In this document: one piece after another, positions 11,765-22,005 of the stretch | Numbering within the stretch: position 1 is the stretch's first letter | How the letters are laid out: every line of letters starts with the position of its first letter | From: Zygnema cylindricum | Lineage: Eukaryota > Streptophyta > Zygnematophyceae > Zygnematales > Zygnemataceae | Assembly: GCA_037447655.1 (NCBI GenBank) | Contig: JBBHKE010000500.1 | Span: 64,001-119,092, forward strand | Reading direction: 5' to 3' | DNA: 55,092 bases | Program-made: the position numbers and the translations under genes | The notes under the pieces: model-generated | Told to the model about the DNA's origin: nothing | The model's input: the letters and a program-made list of their open reading frames with translations, nothing else | The model's database searches: none

Positions 11765-12850
11765 GAGAAGTCAATTGATCCATTCAAATATAATAAGGAA
11801 GTCAAAATCAGATTTGAAAAGGATCAGTTTTCTGACTCTGACTTTGAAAATGAAGAGAATGAAGATGGAGAAAAAGAAAAATTTGTAGATCTACCAAAGG
11901 AGAAGGAGGAAAGGACAACATCCGAGGTAACGCCACAATATGAAGTGGAAACCAATGAGGAACTTGATGAGACACGAGAATTGGAAGATAGGGGAGCTAA
12001 AAATCTTCCTAAACGAAACCCAAGGATGCCTTCCATACCGGTGTTCGATTTTGAAAGGGGAAGAAGAAGTAGTAAATGACTTCAAGAAAGACAAGTAAAT
12101 AACCAACTCACAAAGATGTCTCACCCAGAATAACCTCAGATATACTTAGAGGCCATAAACACCATAGAAAGTAGCTGGTGGCTCATTGCTATATGTTGAG
12201 AAATGGCCTCCATCATGGAAGCCAATACATGGGAGTAGGTAGATTGCCCACCGAACCGAAAACAGATCGGATGTAACTGGGTTTTTAAACTTAAATTAAA
12301 CCCAGACAATACCATTTAGAGGTAAATAGCTAGGTTGGTTGCAAAAGGTTATACTCAAAAGAAAGGGATAGACTATGAAGAAACCTTTGCACCAGTAGTC
12401 AGATTTCCTTCTATTAGAATTCTCTTAAGTTTAGCCGCAGCAGAGGATATGGAAATACACTAGATGGATATTAAAATAGCCTTTTTGCATGGAGAATTGG
12501 AAGAAGAAATTCACATGAGGCAACCGAAAGGATTCGTGGAAAGTGGGGAAGAAAGCAAGGTATGCAAACTGATAAAATCACTTTATGGGCTTAAACAAGC
12601 CCCGCGACAATGGAATATAAAGCTAGACGAATTTCTGACCGGTATGGGGTATATCAGAATTAGTTCAGATCACTCCATATATTTATTTGAGGATGAGAAT
12701 GGAGTGATAATTATTGCTATTTATGTGGATGATTTGTTGGTCTTAAGCAAGTCGTTAGATAAGATTAACGAACTAAAACGGGATCTTAGAAGCCGTTTTG
12801 ATATGAAAGATCTCTGCGAAGCAAAGTACATTTTGGGAATTCAGATGTAG
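11765..12850 (+). pseudogene. Copia linker and reverse transcriptase remnant
   Basis: The acidic linker (11765-12300) is broken by stops. The reverse transcriptase begins around 12340 with a [15 protein letters not shown]-like stretch, has a stop before MDIKIAFLHGELEEEI at 12464, then runs open to 12850. It contains SLYGLKQAPRQW and an intact YVDD catalytic motif. It is the best-preserved domain of element 1. Confidence 0.88.
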
Positions 12851-13038
12851 AGAGATAGAGGGAAAAGGAATATAAGACTCACTCAAAAAGAAGCAATCGG
12901 TAATATGCTAGAAAAATTTCAGATGGAAAAAGCAAACGGATCTACTACTTCATGGATCTGAAAAAAGTGTTTGAGGGGAGTGAAAAGAGAGGAATATTGA
13001 TCATTAACGATGAGATGGATGAGATAGAAAGGTAATTT

Positions 13039-13748
13039 ATGGAAAATACCCCTTATCGACAGATTGTGGGAAGTTTCATCAGTTTTATGAACTGTACCCG
13101 TCCGGATAAAGCTGCAGCTGTAAGGGTCCTTAGTAGAAGTCTAAATGAACCAAGAAAGCGAAACTGGGAGGCTGCCAAAAGGGTGATGAGGTATCACGTG
13201 GGGACAAGGGAATTGTGGTTGCATTTGGGAGGGGGGCACTTTGACATCACCACCTGGAGTGATGCCAATTATGAAGATGTGCCTTTAAGGCGGTGTACTA
13301 CTGGATATGTGTTGCAAATTGGATCCGGTGCATGTTGTTGGAGTAGCTAGCAACAAAAAGTAGTTGCTCAGTCCACTATGGAGGCTGAATACATGGCTTC
13401 CTGTGCTGCCACCAAATAATTAATGTGGGTTAAATCTCTTCTCAAGAACTTGGGTTCATGAAGTCTGGAACTCAAAATGTTTTTTGTGATAATCAAGCTG
13501 CTATCTCTATTGCACCTAATCCAAAACATCACTTCAAAGCTAAGCATATGGATATTAGACTAAGCTTTGTCAAAGAAAAGGTTGAAAATGAAAATATTAA
13601 ATTGGTTCATAAAACTGATAGAGAAATGATTGCAGACATGATGACAAAACCAGTGCCTTCCCCTAAGTTGATTTATTGCAGAGAAAACTGTGGATTAAAA
13701 TTGAAAAGTGACCAAGAATTAAGGGGAGTGTTGAAAAGAGGTAATTAA
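13039..13748 (+). pseudogene. Copia RNase H remnant
   Basis: 13039-13350 encodes the connection and RNase H start (YRQIVGSFISFMNCTRPD, WSDANYEDV), with stops near 13350 and 13419. 13458-13748 encodes the remainder (CDNQAAISIAPNPKHHFKAKHMD cut short here: CDNQAAISIAPN). The frame runs through the polypurine tract into the first 20 bases of the 3' LTR. Confidence 0.85.
13719..13728 (+). other. Polypurine tract of copia element 1
   Basis: TTAAGGGGAG directly before the TG of the 3' LTR. The same AAGGGGAG core appears, inverted, at 15860-15868 before the LTR of element 2. Confidence 0.75.
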
Positions 13749-14614
13749 TGGTTCACTTGTCTATTTTAGTTATACTTTAAAGAGAGAGGGTGAGGATCAA
13801 AGGCACGCCATGGCTGCCGCCATATTTAGAAAGTGGCAGATTTTGAAGTAGAGGATATTTTACTAAAATGTTGCCTACATCCGGATTTGAACCTCACCCT
13901 CTGGATTCTATATAGTCGGGCACCTTAACCATTAAGGCGCTACGAAACGATACATATTGCGGATTTCAAAGATATATAAACACTAACGCGACGGCTAATT
14001 AACACCAAACTAACGAAGAGGAACAATTCATGCACGTACGCGAATCTGAACCGTGTAAAAAATGTTTTGATCGGACGGCCAACATTATAGTCGCCACCCA
14101 AAGTGAGCTTTTGGCTGCATTTGGAGATTGCGTCACGTGGTGCCATGTGGCGCCACATTATTTGATACCGGAGATGATGGGAGGAGGAACCATGGCTCCC
14201 GATTTGAGAGGTGTCACCTTGTAGACCATATCCTACAATGGACGTACAATAAGTACATCGCCGGTTGTACCTTCATGCACTATATAGTGTTCCTATTCGA
14301 CTAGGGTTTAGTAGTAGGTAGTTGTGTGTAGGCAGGCCAAAACTTAGTGATATTTAGGTACCTCTCTCTAAAAGAGCTTGTTACTATAAAGGTCATATTT
14401 GACCAGCCATAACGAACTGCTCGGGGGAGCAAATTCAGTGATTCTTTTTGCGTTTGGCTTAAATGAGTCTTGTTCTCACATGGGTGAGGGTGGTCAGAAT
14501 ATTTGTGTGCCTGGGTGGCTCTTATTCAGTGGGAAAGTTGAAGGGGAAAATATTAACCTAGAGGCTCTACATAAGTTGCTCATTCTGTGGGTCAATAGAT
14601 ACCACGGAATTTCA
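13729..14614 (+). repeat. 3' LTR of copia element 1 (LTR_F, divergent, about 886 bp)
   Basis: It starts TGTTGAAA after the polypurine tract and ends ...GGAATTTCA. Its last 230 bases are recognisably homologous to the ends of the other LTRs (CTGCTCGGGGGAGCAAATTCAG, written here in part: GGGGGAGCAAATTCAG). It carries the antisense tRNA-like module at 13871-13946. It is much more diverged than LTR_A to LTR_E, so this is an older or different subfamily. Confidence 0.65.
13871..13946 (-). other. tRNA-like module inside LTR_F
   Basis: Read on the minus strand, it has an A-box-like TAGCGCCTTAATGGTTAAGG and a B-box GGTTCAAATCC about 45 bases further on, total about 75 bases. The T-stem and acceptor stem pair poorly. 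I therefore read it as a decayed tRNA-derived or tRNA-mimicking segment, not a functional tRNA gene. Confidence 0.5.
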
Positions 14615-14689
14615 AATACGTTAATCTGATTAATGTTTTGTTCAATGTTTAAATAAATATCGCACCCCATGTAATGTAACAAACTTCTA

Positions 14690-14765
14690 CGACAGAGCGG
14701 TTAGAGGTGACGGCTACGCCTCGCTTTGCCGGTCGGAGGTTCGAGTCTTACCGTACTCATTCTTT
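14690..14765 (+). other. tRNA-like segment between two tail-to-tail copia elements
   Basis: GAGCGGTTAGAGG (A-box-like) and GGTTCGAGTCT (B-box-like) are about 45 bases apart on the + strand. Stem pairing is imperfect (T-arm mismatches), so this may be a SINE head or a decayed tRNA gene rather than a working one. Confidence 0.4.
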
Positions 14766-14770
14766 CGTTC

Positions 14771-14790
14771 AGAGTGACTTAAGTCACTCT
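14771..14790. repeat. Perfect 20-bp palindrome
   Basis: AGAGTGACTTAAGTCACTCT equals its own reverse complement. It ends one base before the outer end of LTR_E. Confidence 0.95.
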
Positions 14791-14791
14791 T

Positions 14792-15859
14792 TGCAACTCT
14801 GAGACCTCCATAGGTCCTCAAAGTAGGCACCTCACACGAAGCCTCTTGGATAACCCTTACCCCTTTGTGTTTCGGCAAGAATAAATGCCACCCTGGCAGA
14901 CAAAAAATTTGACAACCTTTACCTTTGTGAAGGTGTGACTCCCCTGAGTCGATAGCAAAAGGAATCTGTGAATTTGCTCCATTGAGCAGTAAGTTATAGA
15001 GGTTCAAAGTTGACCTTATGTAGAGAAGCTCTCTGGGAGAGAGGGCCCTATCTACCAATTTTTTTCTAAGTCCTATCTCTCTTCAAAACTCTATTTATTG
15101 ATATACGGAACAAATCATATTACACTGCCGTACACAAAAGTACAGCTGCCAGTGTACTTTTGTACGAATATTGTACGACATGGCCTAAATGTCGACACAT
15201 GTCACATCTAGATTCGGTCTCGTAATCCCTGGAGATGCCGTGATCAAATGTAATTGTGCCACGTGTTTTCCGATGTGGCGATGACCACAAACCGCCGAAA
15301 TTCTCTTCCGCGATCTCGGCATTCTTCCCGGCCGTCCGATTGAATGAAGATTTCAATCGTAGCCGTCATAAATACTTGCGCGGTATTTGTTTCGTTTAAA
15401 AAAACAAATGCGCGGTACTCGTTTCTTATCCATACTGTACTCCGTACTTTTACATAACTAGATCTATGTATCCCGAAAACAGTCGTCGTTAAATGAATTA
15501 TCCTACGTGGTAATATTTAAATACCTAACAAATCCTATATCACGTAACTTTAGTCCTAGACTTAATGGATAAGTCTACCGGCTACCGGTGGCTATTTCGG
15601 ATGGTAGGTACCAGGATCAAATCTTGGATTCGATATATCCCTTTTTAGTACATAAACTACCTAGCCGTTAATTAACTAATCTATTTCCCGTAAATCTCTG
15701 GATAGCATAGGCAGCCATGGCTCTAGCTTCCTCTCCAACTTTCAATGACTGCAACAAGTGTGGGAGTTGAAGAGAGGAGTTAGACGCAGATTGCCTCGCC
15801 TTCTTTTGTACATTATATTTTATACCTAGAAAATACTAAAAGAACCATCGATTTCTACA
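14792..15859 (-). repeat. 3' LTR of copia element 2 (LTR_E, 1068 bp)
   Basis: In element orientation it begins TGTAGAAAT (complement of 15859) and ends ...GAGTTGCA (14792). It matches LTR_A to LTR_D over its length. It contains the antisense tRNA-like module at about 15556-15627 (B-box AGGATCAAATCTT). It is followed on its inner side by the polypurine tract. Confidence 0.85.
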
Positions 15860-15865
15860 CTCCCC

Positions 15866-16522
15866 TTATTTTCTAGTCACTCTTAATTTCAGACCACACT
15901 TCTCCTTGCAGAAAATTAGCTTAGGGGAAGGCAGAAGTTTGATCATCATATCTGCTACCATCTCGCTATCTGGTCGATACTCTAAACTGATAATTTTGTT
16001 TTCTACTTTCTCTCTAACAAAGCTGAGTCTAATGTCCATGTGTTTGCCTTTAAAATGATGTTTAGGATTGGCAGAAATAACGATTGCTGCCTGATTATCA
16101 CAAGAAAATTTCTGCACACCACTCTTAAGGTAACCAAGCTCACCAAGCAAATACTTGACCCACATCAATTCTTTTACACCAGAGCAAGAGGCCATATACT
16201 CAGCCTCCATGGTGGACTGAGCAATAAACTTTTGTTGTTTGCTACTCTAACAGCAAGCCCCATCACCCACATATAATACATATCTAGAAGTACATCTCCT
16301 CATCGGAGCATCACCATAACTGGCATCACTCTAAGTAGTGATGTCAGTATTCTCCCCACCCAAATGCAACCATAGATCCCTAGTTCCTATCAAATATCTA
16401 AGGACTCTCTTAGCTGCCTCCCAATCCTTCTTAGTGGGAGCATTTAGACTTCTACTCAACACTCCTACAGCTGCGGCTAAATCCAGCCGGGTACAATTCA
16501 TAAAATAGATTAGGCTTCCCAC
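15866..16522 (-). pseudogene. Copia RNase H remnant of element 2
   Basis: 16331-16522 carries YFMNCTRLDLAAAVGVLSRS and the LWLHLGGENTDITT start of RNase H. A gap of stops follows, then 15866-16210 with MEAEYMASCSGVKELMWVKY and CDNQAAIVISANPKHHFKGK. The frame is interrupted near 16210-16331. Confidence 0.85.
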
Positions 16523-16707
16523 TACTTGCCTTTAAAGAATAGTCTGCATGAACTTCTGTTCTTCAGGAGATAATTCCTCGTCTAAGACTATGACTCCTTC
16601 ATCCTTACTCCCCTCACATCCCTTTTTTAACTCCATTTCAGTTGTGCAACTATTAGCTTTATCCATCTGAAATTTTTCCAACATGTTCCCTATTGCTTTC
16701 TTTTGAG

Positions 16708-17672
16708 TCAACTTATAATCTTTCTTTCTCGGTCTCTTTCTACTTCAATTCCCAAAATATATCTTGCCTCCCCCATATCCCTCATTTCAAATCTCCTCTT
16801 AAGATCGGTTTTCAGTTTAATAATTTTTTCCATTGATTTACTTAAAACAAGCAAACGATCAAAATAAATTGCAATAAATATAACACCTTCCTCATCTTCA
16901 AAAACATAGATTGAGTGATCTGAGCTGATCAAGATATATCCCACACCGCTAAGAAACTTATCAAACTTCTTATTCCACTGTCGAGGCGCTTGTTTTAAAC
17001 CATAAAGAGATTTAATCAGCCGGCATACCTTACTTTCCTCTCCTTCCTCCACAAATCCTTCGGGTTGTCGCATGAAGATCTCCTCTTCCAATTCTCCATG
17101 TAATAAGGCTGTCTTGATGTCCATCTGGTGCACCTCCATGTCTTCCGCTGCTTCAGACTGAGAAGTATGCGGACAGAGGGAAAATCTGACAACCGGGGCA
17201 AAGGTTTCCTCGTAGTCGATTCCTTCTTTCTATGTAAATCCTTTTGCCACTAATCGGGCTTGTAACGCACAATGGTGTTATCTGGTTTTAGTTTTAATTT
17301 AAAAACCCACTTACAACCGATTAGTTTTAGGTTAGGTGGACAATCCACCAGCTCCCAAGTATCGGCTGCCATAATTGAGGCCATCTCCTCATTGATGGCT
17401 TTCTTCCACCGGTTCCTTTCTGGACAAGTCATCCCCTCTCCATAAGTCTGAGGTTCGTCTTGATTCGATAGTTTTGTTACCTTGTTATTAACCTCTTTTT
17501 CTTGCAATCTTTTGCTATTTCTCCTTCCCCCTTCAAAATTTGTGGCCGAAATAGATGGTTCTCGTGGGTTCTTTCGAACAATCTCGGCTTCTTCCGTGTC
17601 CCTTGATTCCGAATCAATTTCCACCACGTCTTCTGCTTCGGGTAGAGTTGCCACTGGAGTTTCTGCAGCCAA
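16708..17672 (-). pseudogene. Copia reverse transcriptase and linker remnant of element 2
   Basis: 17250-17672 is the acidic linker ending in WELVDCPPNLKLIGCKWVFK. 16708-17139 is the palm domain with MDIKTALLHGELEEEIFMRQ and SLYGLKQAPRQW. The catalytic tetrad reads YFDR instead of YVDD, so the second catalytic aspartate is lost. A frameshift separates the two parts. Confidence 0.88.
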
Positions 17673-17867
17673 GTCTTTTTCGGTCTGACTTGTACCTACA
17701 AGAATGTCATCTTCTCTAAAACCTGGATAGTTAAGAAGCTCAAAGTCATCGTAATTTTCTGACTCAAATCTGATTTTTACTCACTTTGTATATTTGAACG
17801 GATCCACAGACTCTCCTTCATCCATAACTACTAGATGCTTTACTAAGATTATATCTTCCCATTTTAG

Positions 17868-18236
17868 ATCATATCGCGATAATTTCGATATTCGATATAT
17901 CGAATATCGATTGAGTAGATTCCTTGATATATCGTACCGGGACCAACGTAAATTATCGCGATATATATCGCACAAAATAGGTGTCCGTACAGTCATAGTA
18001 TGGAAAATGGTACAGAGATTTGGGGGGGGGGGGGTTGTTGAAAAAAAAAATCGGAAAAAAAATGAAAATTTTCTTTTTAACGCCTCGATTTATTGGCGAT
18101 ACGATATATTGGCGATACGATATATCGCGATGATTTGGTTTTCGATATATCAAAGCGATATATCAATTATCGGGTACCTGAAATTCGATATATATCGAAT
18201 ATCGACAATAGGTCCTCGATACCCAACACACACCTT
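17868..18236. repeat. AT-rich TATCG-rich palindromic repeat
   Basis: The segment is packed with CGATAT/ATATCG words. A perfect 26-bp palindrome spans 17885-17910 and another (TTCGATATATATCGAA) lies near 18184-18199. A G12 run lies at about 18022-18033. The right end reads CTCGATACCCAACA, the inverse of TGTTGGGTATCGAG at 10064-10077. It abuts the broken end of copia element 2, which suggests an insertion or recombination point. No coding capacity. Confidence 0.6.
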
Positions 18237-18358
18237 GAATCGTTATTAGACTTATGTACTCTATATCGGCTCCCCAAAATTTTGACATTGATACCTTAAG
18301 TAGAATAAACTATACTATTTAAGGACGTGGACCAGAATCTGCCATGTTTCCGGCACTA

Positions 18359-18428
18359 CATTAGTATTAATGACACTAATTAATTTTTGACACTAATAAT
18401 TTATTTAGTCTAATAACGATTCGCGGTG
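18359..18428. mobile_element. Short MITE, TA-flanked (copy M3)
   Basis: A 70-bp deletion derivative flanked by TA at 18357-18358 and 18429-18430. The right terminus CTAATAACGATTCGCGGTG matches the family; the left end reads CATTAGTATTAATGACACTA. Confidence 0.65.
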
Positions 18429-18498
18429 TAGTGCTTATTGTGATTGAAGAGTGTGTTGGTTTTGAGGGTTGTCTAGGGTTTCTCGACTGTAAACTTTG

Positions 18499-18740
18499 GT
18501 GTGAATCGCTATTAGTGTTAATGTTTTTTAGCCACTTAAAACATATTTTCTCCGTACACAATTGTCAGCATGTACATCTAACGGTTGTGATTGAATTTAA
18601 AGATTCTCAGCTTTCAATCGGCGGTCTCAATCTGAAAATCGGACAAGTGTGTACGGAGAAAAAGGTGTTTTAAGTGGCGAAAAATATATTAACACTATTA
18701 ACATTACAGTACTACTCTAGCGAATTAGCAACACACGGTG
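18499..18740. mobile_element. MITE, long-inverted-repeat subfamily (copy M4)
   Basis: The left end GTGTGAATCGCTATTAGTG and right end CACACGGTG (followed by TA) belong to the MITE family. Inner arms share the GCCACTTAAAACAT and TCTCCGTACACA blocks with M6. It lies only about 70 bases from M3. Confidence 0.65.
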
Positions 18741-18744
18741 TAGA

Positions 18745-20790
18745 GTCTCCAAGGGCGTATTAGGAATGAATCAGGAGCTTTCTGCGCATGTAATACAATC
18801 ATAATTATCCTATGATAACCCATAGTGTGCTCCCAAGTGAAGGGACAAGGTATTTAATGCCCTTTTTATTATATCGATTTCTGGTTAAAAACTGACATTT
18901 TTATTTGGAGGTGGATTTATTAAGCCATGGTTCCTTACATGGTCCCCTTTGGCCCATATATCTATAAGCCAGACTGCTCTCAATATTATTTCATATGGTA
19001 TAAACTTATTTCTCAGTATTTTTTGGTAAACTAGTTTCTCAGTATTGTCATGTAAACTTTATAACTTAGTTTTTTAATGCAATAGTGATGTTAAATTCTT
19101 ATTCTTCTTGTCCGTTGTAACCCTTTTGTGTTGGTTATCAATGCGGTGCGGTAAAAATACTTCACGCATTTTTTGTAGTTATGTGCCTAACTTATTCATA
19201 ATGACAGGATTTAAAAAATTGGAGACCATCACTCTTATTAATGGTATTGTCCGCAAAATCTCTTTAATTATGGGGGAAAAAACTAAATACGTGAGTTTCC
19301 CCAAACATAATGTACACTGGCAAAGTGTCAAATTTGTTTCTGGCCATTTTTAAACTATTTTCTTGCTACCATATTTACTATTTTGTTTTTGTTCTTTTGC
19401 TGGGTTTTCATTTTGCGTCGTTAACTTGTCCTTTTGCTTATCATTTGGTCTTGAGAGCGTTCTCTGTTTTTTATTGCTTGACCTAATTTGACATTTTCAC
19501 CTTCATTTTGCACTTTTATCACTTTTTGCACATGTACCAAAATTGAAGCTTGTTTTCTCTTGTATAAATACAGTGTGACACTAAGGGCGTAGTTACATCA
19601 GACGAAAAGTGAGGTATATTGCAGAATTTTGTACTTAACCGAACTATTCGTACTATTTTTTCGTGAGTTTTTTGAAAACAATTAAACAACATTTCAGAAG
19701 ATACGATTATGATTCTACAAGAGTCCGGGAGAAAGCATTGACCGTCCGATTACACTTCGGTCTTCATCCGCGACGCAATCTCTCCATCCGCCTCTGTAAT
19801 GGTGGACCCACCTCCGTACCATCACAGAACCCGTAAAATCGCTACACGTAGACAATATATAGGCGTGCGAAGAACTACTATTGTAATTTTATCACCTCGC
19901 CTAAGTCACGGGACAAGGTGACCGTAAAATCTTTGCCGAAAAAAAGTACAGTTTTGCCTTCCTTGCCAAAATAAGTACGGTTTTTGCCTTCCTTCTCAAA
20001 GTACCGTTTTTGTCTTCCTTTCAGCTTCATGGTTTCGAGCGCTATTTTTGTCGTTTTTGTTTGGAAATACAAATTCAAATTGCAAAAGTACACATACACA
20101 ATACGCAAGTACAGATTTGAAACGAAATTGGTCGGTTTCAAAATCTTTGACGATTTTAAAGATTGGATACTCAGCCTACGTGGAGCCACTCAAATCGAAA
20201 AACGTATATAAAAACTTATTTACAGACGTTAAACGATGTAACCGAGGCCTCTGTATTACAGAAATATTGTTGTCCGTACAATTACAAAGACCTCCCGATG
20301 TAACCTCACCCTTAAAGCCCAGTGGTTTCCCTCGACAATTAGTACGAGATGCCTCAAATGGCGACATCGGCTCCACGAAAAAGTTGAGAATCGAGATCCT
20401 ATCGTATCTTATTTTATACGCGCACGAAATGCCCACGCTTGCATACGAATCTTCCGGCTCTGCAGATTGCGGCTGAACGATAAATTTTACATTCATCGAC
20501 GGCAAGAGATGTACTTTTTAGCGGGGAAGTGGGAACATGCTGTAAGGTGATTTTTAGTTTTTTACGCAGATTTTATCAGTATCTGTAGATTTCCCAAAGC
20601 AAAAAAGTCAAAGAAAGATTTTGCGTGTAATTCCGTACTGGACATTTACGTATGTGAACAAGATAAACAGTTTTGACGTATTCGTAAACTATTTAATATT
20701 TTACGACTTCACCTTTAGAAAGGACAGTTTACCGGTAATCGGGGAGTTTCGAAAAGTACAAAGTAGACGCAATTTAAACATCGCGCAAAT
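18745..20790. other. AT-rich intergenic stretch, nothing identified
   Basis: Only short frames are present. A minus-strand frame of 109 codons (20176-20505) is the longest. It overlaps a plus-strand frame of 142 codons (20048-20476) and resembles nothing I know. I see no splice-consistent gene. Confidence 0.4.
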
Positions 20791-20794
20791 TTGG

Positions 20795-21745
20795 CATTTT
20801 GGTGAGTACGGTGATTAGGTTATTTTGACATCGTACTTTAAAACAAAAGTCTCAAGTTCTGAACAGATTAACGTATGCATTGGAAGTTCGAACTAAACGG
20901 CCAAGTTCGTATGCAGTTTTGGTTAAAGGAAAAGTACAGATAATAGGGAAATCAAGATACGAATACCAGTATATCAAGTTTAGCTGAAAACAGAAGGATC
21001 CAGCGTTCCGAAAACTTTTCTGGTACAAAATATCTTCAATGGTTTGAGTCATCATCATAAGGGTTGTCGATCGGAAAAAACTTTTTTGGACGTTTGATAT
21101 TTAGTTGTAAATTTTTCGCCCGTACGAATTTGTGCTTCAATATTTTTGCCTTTTTTTTTTAGACCAAGGACATGGTTGGGCCACAGGTATATTTGAGTGG
21201 TGCATAAGATATTCCGATAATTGATATGTACTTTTCCAAAGAATCTCAATAGTAGATTTTTAGCTTCCGTAGATATTAACCATCAACTTATCCAAATGTA
21301 TCGTATCGATAACCCAATATCGCCAGTCTTCCCATTTTTATTCTTGTGCTCTGCAAAGAAAAGCTTTGGTTTGCTAGCTGACAAGGCTGATGATTTTCTA
21401 AACTACGTGATGTGACAATGTCTGTCGTATGTGTAGATCGGCTTGATTCGAACTTACGACTTTTTTTTACCTGATATTGAAGCTAAGGGTATGTCTCCAT
21501 GTGCCAAAGTAAGGGTTTTTTCTCTCGTTTTCCTGTAAAGCTTGACGCCATACCGCGTAAGTTACAACAGTACAAAGAAATCGAGAAAAGTATAAGTACA
21601 TTTTGCGTCATCGTCAAACTTATAATGTACTACATATTGTCGTCTTGTGATTTTCGACCCACGGCCACGTCAAGAAACGTCATCTTCAACCTTTATTTTA
21701 AAACACATGGGAGATATGTTTTAAATTAAAGTATCACCGCTAAAA
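20795..21745. repeat. Dispersed repeat R, copy R1 (uninterrupted)
   Basis: Closely matches 33383-33548, 34448-34885, 35454-35628 and 35878-35984 in the same order, for example AACTAAACGGCCAAGTTCG, CCAGTATATCAAGTTTAGCTG and the terminal GAAACGTCATCTTCAACC block. R1 lacks the three insertions found in the second copy and so serves as an empty-site reference. The element class is unknown; no clear coding domain. Confidence 0.7.
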
Positions 21746-22005
21746 AATTAAAAAAAGGGGCCGACTTTATTGAAGAGCGCGATGGTAAACCATCTAAGTC
21801 CATGGGAACAAAAAGAAGTAGCATGGCAAAAACTCCAAAACTACATGTCGGGGGAAGAAATAAAGACGGCAAGCAAGGCAAAAGTAACCAAAGTACAAAA
21901 AGATGGCCAATAAAAGGAAAACACCCATTGAAGCAAAGAACAACAAACGAAACATCAAAGAAAATGGCCAACATCTATCACGAAAACCCCAACATAACTA
22001 AAAAT
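21746..22005 (-). repeat. LINE 3' untranslated tail
   Basis: In element orientation it ends in ...GATGGTTTACCATCG followed by GCGCTCTTCAATAAAG and an AT-rich run. Related tails occur alone at 45436-45690, 49797-49890 and about 50870-50915, so it identifies dispersed 5'-truncated copies. Confidence 0.6.

Larger units (their letters stand above)
10083..14614 (+). mobile_element. Ty1/copia retrotransposon, 5'-truncated and decayed (element 1)
   Basis: Order of remnants: end of gag with CCHC knuckle, protease, GAG-pre-integrase, integrase, reverse transcriptase, RNase H, polypurine tract, 3' LTR. Protease and integrase before reverse transcriptase is the Ty1/copia order. The 5' LTR and most of gag are missing. 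The pol reading frame is broken by stops and frameshifts between every domain, so it cannot be autonomous. Confidence 0.92.
14792..17866 (-). mobile_element. Ty1/copia retrotransposon, 5'-truncated (element 2)
   Basis: Minus-strand order from the right: end of integrase region (17781-17866, VKHLVVMDEGESVDPFKY), acidic linker, reverse transcriptase, RNase H, polypurine tract at 15860-15868 (inverted AAGGGGAG), 3' LTR. Everything upstream of the integrase tail is lost at about 17866, where an AT-rich palindromic sequence begins. It lies tail to tail with element 1. Confidence 0.9.

Noticed and set aside
13871-13946. Functional tRNA gene on the minus strand
   Set aside because: A and B boxes are present but the T-stem and acceptor stem do not pair properly and it sits inside an LTR.
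20048-20505. Overlapping frames of 142 (+) and 109 (-) codons as a possible gene
   Set aside because: No domain recognised, opposite-strand frames overlap fully and no splice or start context supports either.
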